Shown: positions 61,724-64,000 of the stretch, piece after piece
Position numbering within the stretch: position 1 is the stretch's first letter
Layout: each line of letters opens with the position of its first letter
Assembly (NCBI RefSeq): GCF_003008615.1
Contig: NZ_CP027657.1
Location: forward strand, 372,001 to 436,000
Length of the DNA: 64,000 bases
Direction of reading: 5' to 3'
Source of the DNA: Pseudomonas mendocina
GTDB taxonomy: Bacteria > Pseudomonadota > Gammaproteobacteria > Pseudomonadales > Pseudomonadaceae
Notes under the pieces: model-generated
What the model saw: the letters and a program-made list of their open reading frames with translations, nothing else
Database searches by the model: none
What the model was told of the DNA's origin: nothing
Translations under genes and position numbers: made by a program

Positions 61724-62401
61724 ATGTTGCGCCTCACCACGTTCGCCGCTGGCCTGCTGCTCTCGGCCAACGTCTTCGCCCTGTCCCTTTCCGACCTGAG
61801 CCAGCAGGACGCCAGCGGCGGCCTGAAAGACGCGCTGATCCAGGGCGCCCAGGTGGCCGTCAAACAGCTGGGCGCGCCCGGTGGTTTCAGCAATAACCCG
61901 GACGTGCGCATCGAGCTGCCCGGCAAACTCGGCAAAGCCGCCAAGACCATGAAGATGATGGGCATGGGTGCCCAGGTCGATCAGCTCGAAGCGAGCATGA
62001 ACAAGGCCGCCGAAGCCGCCGTGCCACAAGCCCAGACCTTGCTGGTCGATGCCGTGAAGAAGATGACCGTGGCTGACGCCAAGGCGATTCTCAGCGGCGG
62101 CAATGATTCCGCCACGCAGTACCTGAACAAGAGCAGCCGCGAGCAGATTCGCGCCAAGTTCCTGCCCATCGTCAAGCAGGCCACCGACCAGGTCGGCCTG
62201 GCCCAGCAGTACAACGCCTTCGCCGGCCAAGCGGCCAGCTTCGGCGTGGGCGATGCCAAGAACAGCACGGTGGAAAGCTACGTCACCGAGCAGGCGCTCG
62301 ATGGCCTGTTCGAGATGATCGCCAAGCAGGAAGCCAGCATCCGCCAGAACCCGGCCGGTGCCGCCACCAGCCTGGCGAAGAAGGTCTTCGGCGCCCTGTA
62401 A
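61724..62401 (+). CDS. DUF4197 family periplasmic protein
   Basis: A 225-residue protein with a signal peptide (cleavage near VFALS, residue 20). The rest is alpha-helical with the DUF4197 pattern: DASGGLKDALIQGAQVAVKQLG at the start, PGKLGKAAKTMKMMGMG, and SSREQIRAKFLPIVKQATDQVG. Function unknown; present in many gamma-proteobacteria. ATG 61724 is favoured because AAGGA lies 8 bases upstream; the ATG at 61715 has the same AAGG touching it. A strong terminator follows. Confidence 0.88.
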   Translation: MLRLTTFAAGLLLSANVFALSLSDLSQQDASGGLKDALIQGAQVAVKQLGAPGGFSNNPDVRIELPGKLGKAAKTMKMMGMGAQVDQLEASMNKAAEAAVPQAQTLLVDAVKKMTVADAKAILSGGNDSATQYLNKSSREQIRAKFLPIVKQATDQVGLAQQYNAFAGQAASFGVGDAKNSTVESYVTEQALDGLFEMIAKQEASIRQNPAGAATSLAKKVFGAL

Positions 62402-62421
62402 GGCCCAGCCACCTGACGCGA

Positions 62422-62456
62422 ACGCCCCGCTCGGCCTGTGGCCGGCGGGGCGTTTT
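62422..62456. terminator. rho-independent terminator
   Basis: Stem ACGCCCCGC(t)CGGCC / GGCCGGCGGGGCG with a 3-base loop, followed by TTTTC. It ends the DUF4197 gene and faces the EAL gene on the other strand. Confidence 0.88.
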
Positions 62457-62489
62457 CATGTCGGCTGAAGCGAACCGGGGCAAGGCCCC

Positions 62490-63269
62490 TCAAGGGAGAC
62501 CGAGCACGCCAAGCTGAGGGCGCGCGAACAGGTAGCCCTGCATGTAGCGGATGCCCAGCTCGATCAACGCGTCACGCTCCCCGGCGGTCTCGATGCCCTC
62601 GGCGATGATGCGAATACCCAGGCGCCGAGCGACCAGCACGATCCCGGCGACGATGGCCTGGCGTACCGGATCATGGTCGATGCCACGGGTCAGCACCATG
62701 TCCAGCTTGAGCACATGCGGCTGGAAAGCCGCCAGCAGGTTGAGCCCTGAATAACCCGCGCCGAAATCATCGATGGCGGTGGTGAAGCCCTGCCGCCCGT
62801 ACTCGGTGAAGATTCGTTTGAGATGCTCGGCATCGTGAATCTGCTCGCCCTCGGTCACCTCGAACATCAACCGCTCGCGCGGAAAATCGAAGCGCCTGGC
62901 GGCCTCCAGGGTGGCACGAATGCAGGTCTCGGCCCGGTAGACCGCATTGGGCAGAAAATTGATGCTGAGCAGGCAGTCGGGAATCCTGTGCAGGCCGAGG
63001 CCAGCCGCCAGCTCGATGGCCTTGACCCGGCACGCCTGATCGAAGCGATAGCGATTGCCATCGTTGACCCGCCCGAGTACTTCTCCTGCGGACTCGCCAT
63101 CGAGGCCGCGCACCAGTGCCTCGTAGGCGAACGGCCGCTGCTCCTCGACATCCAGGATCAGCTGGAACGCCATGGTGAAATCGAACCCCAGCGCTTCGGG
63201 ATTGCGGCACTCGTTACAGCCAACCGAACGAAAAGGTTCAGGAAAGATGCTCGTGCTGACAATGTCCAT
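62490..63269 (-). CDS. soluble EAL-domain c-di-GMP phosphodiesterase
   Basis: A 259-residue, single-domain cytosolic EAL protein. Catalytic residues are complete: YEALVRG, LSINFLPNAV, MFEVTEGE, IDDFGAGYSGL, LKLDMVL and EGIETAGE. The N-terminal 25 residues contain two cysteines in GCNECRN, perhaps a redox or metal switch. It should convert c-di-GMP to pGpG. AGGA lies 10 bases upstream of the start. It follows a chemoreceptor gene on the same strand with a 42-base gap. Confidence 0.9.
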   Translation of the reverse strand: MDIVSTSIFPEPFRSVGCNECRNPEALGFDFTMAFQLILDVEEQRPFAYEALVRGLDGESAGEVLGRVNDGNRYRFDQACRVKAIELAAGLGLHRIPDCLLSINFLPNAVYRAETCIRATLEAARRFDFPRERLMFEVTEGEQIHDAEHLKRIFTEYGRQGFTTAIDDFGAGYSGLNLLAAFQPHVLKLDMVLTRGIDHDPVRQAIVAGIVLVARRLGIRIIAEGIETAGERDALIELGIRYMQGYLFARPQLGVLGLP

Positions 63270-63311
63270 TGAACGGATCCTGATCAGGAGAAGACGCCGG
63301 CTGCTGACGAA

Positions 63312-64000
63312 TCAGAGCTTGAAGTAATCCACCTGCCTTTCCAGAGACAGGGCCAACTGTTGCAAATCCCTCGCCGTGCGTGCGGTGTCGGCCACGGCCT
63401 CGCTGTTCTGCATCGACATCTGCGCGATGCGCTCGACGTTACGTGCCACGTCCTGGCTGGCCACTGTCTGCTCGCGCAGTGCCAGGGAAATCTGATCGAC
63501 CACACCGACCACCCGGTCGGAGGCCTGACGGATGGTGACGATGGCGTCGCCGGCCTGATTGGCCTGCTCCACCCCGCTACTGACCTGTTGCACGCCGACT
63601 TCCATGTTGCCCACCGCATTGCGCGTACCGGTCTGGATCTTCTTGATCATCTCGGTGATTTCCTGGGTGGAATTGGCGGTGCGCTGCGCCAGCAGCCGCA
63701 CCTCATCGGCAACCACGGCAAAGCCGCGGCCCTGCTCACCGGCACGCGCTGCTTCGATCGCCGCGTTGAGCGCCAGCAGGTTGGTCTGGTCGGCGATCTC
63801 CTTGATCACATTGACGATAGAGGAAATCTGATCCGAGTGCTGGCCTAGTTCGCTGATCTGCACCGCGGCACCCTGCACGGTGTCGGCAATGCGCTGCATG
63901 CTCGACAGCGTGCTCTGAATCACCGTACCGCCTTCGGCCGACTGCCGCCCCGACTCGCTCGACAGGCCATGGGCCTCGTTGGCGTTGTCGGCGACATGGT
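63312..64000 (-). CDS. methyl-accepting chemotaxis protein, C-terminal part (truncated by window edge)
   Basis: About 229 residues of the cytoplasmic signalling domain are visible; the start lies beyond 64000. The hairpin tip [35 protein letters not shown] (long run, shown only by its landmarks [13 protein letters not shown] and [10 protein letters not shown]) is intact and typical of the 40-heptad-type receptors of Pseudomonas. The chain continues in frame past 63923, so the GTG there is not the start. It ends [10 protein letters not shown]. The sensor domain cannot be judged. Confidence 0.92.
   Translation of the reverse strand, partial: HVADNANEAHGLSSESGRQSAEGGTVIQSTLSSMQRIADTVQGAAVQISELGQHSDQISSIVNVIKEIADQTNLLALNAAIEAARAGEQGRGFAVVADEVRLLAQRTANSTQEITEMIKKIQTGTRNAVGNMEVGVQQVSSGVEQANQAGDAIVTIRQASDRVVGVVDQISLALREQTVASQDVARNVERIAQMSMQNSEAVADTARTARDLQQLALSLERQVDYFKL

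Noticed and set aside
63312..63923. GTG 63923 as the start of a short chemoreceptor
   Set aside because: The frame stays open with receptor-like sequence (AEGGTVIQS) up to the window edge, so the gene is truncated by the window, not short.

Overview
The window is GC-rich bacterial chromosome from a Pseudomonas. The evidence is a DUF2790 periplasmic protein (a family I know from pseudomonads), gene neighbourhoods matching P. aeruginosa PA4129-PA4134, the plsB form, and the dispersed repeats built on CCCGGATTGCATCCGGGCTAC and GTAGGAGCGGCTTCAGCCGCG. A member of the P. mendocina/oleovorans/pseudoalcaligenes side of the genus is plausible, but I cannot prove it from the sequence. No tRNA, rRNA, prophage, insertion sequence with a transposase, or CRISPR array was seen.

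Layout. 1-13751: small housekeeping and accessory genes (lipoprotein, DUF2790, HIT protein, GST, two MFS carriers, an exported Tat-type SDR with a divergent LysR, and a GntR regulator facing an amidohydrolase plus MatC-like carrier operon across a 28-bp palindrome). 13797-20940: membrane diguanylate cyclase, EamA permease, plsB, and a trypsin-like protein. 21344-33132: a respiratory module with lipoprotein-type mqo, then lrgB-lrgA-DUF934-nirA in one overlapping operon, divergent from ccoG, an MpaR-like MocR regulator, ubiM, and an orphan ccoN plus a small ccoQ-like gene. 33324-38344: SH3 protein, EAL protein, and a LysR divergent from an MBL plus SDR pair. 38464-40497: a chalcone-isomerase-like, DUF3833, SDR operon behind a promoter overlapped by TnTACA repeats. 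40568-52029: two giant genes, a 2419-aa DUF11/SdrD-repeat exoprotein and a 1401-aa OmpA-domain/beta-barrel protein. 52369-59805: response regulator (REC-AraC), hybrid kinase, kinase and TonB-dependent receptor, all joined by 4-base overlaps. 59934-64000: LysR, small proteins, DUF4197, an EAL protein, and the 3' part of a chemoreceptor.

How the genes work together. The strongest system-level signal is in the respiratory module. The three promoters of nirA, ccoG and ccoN carry the same spaced motif (ATCTGAT, then CTGnnnCTGTTTT 25 bases further on, identical spacing), two on + and one on -, each 53-72 bases before its start codon. The MocR regulator encoded between them is the obvious candidate reader. 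In P. aeruginosa the related cluster is linked to cyanide and low-oxygen respiration, so this module probably adapts the terminal oxidase and sulfite/nitrite reductase to such stress.

A second unusual signal is a family of four 140-190 bp intergenic elements with terminal inverted repeats. Their two ends and an inner hairpin differ between copies but remain self-complementary within each copy (compensatory change), and several abut stop codons exactly.
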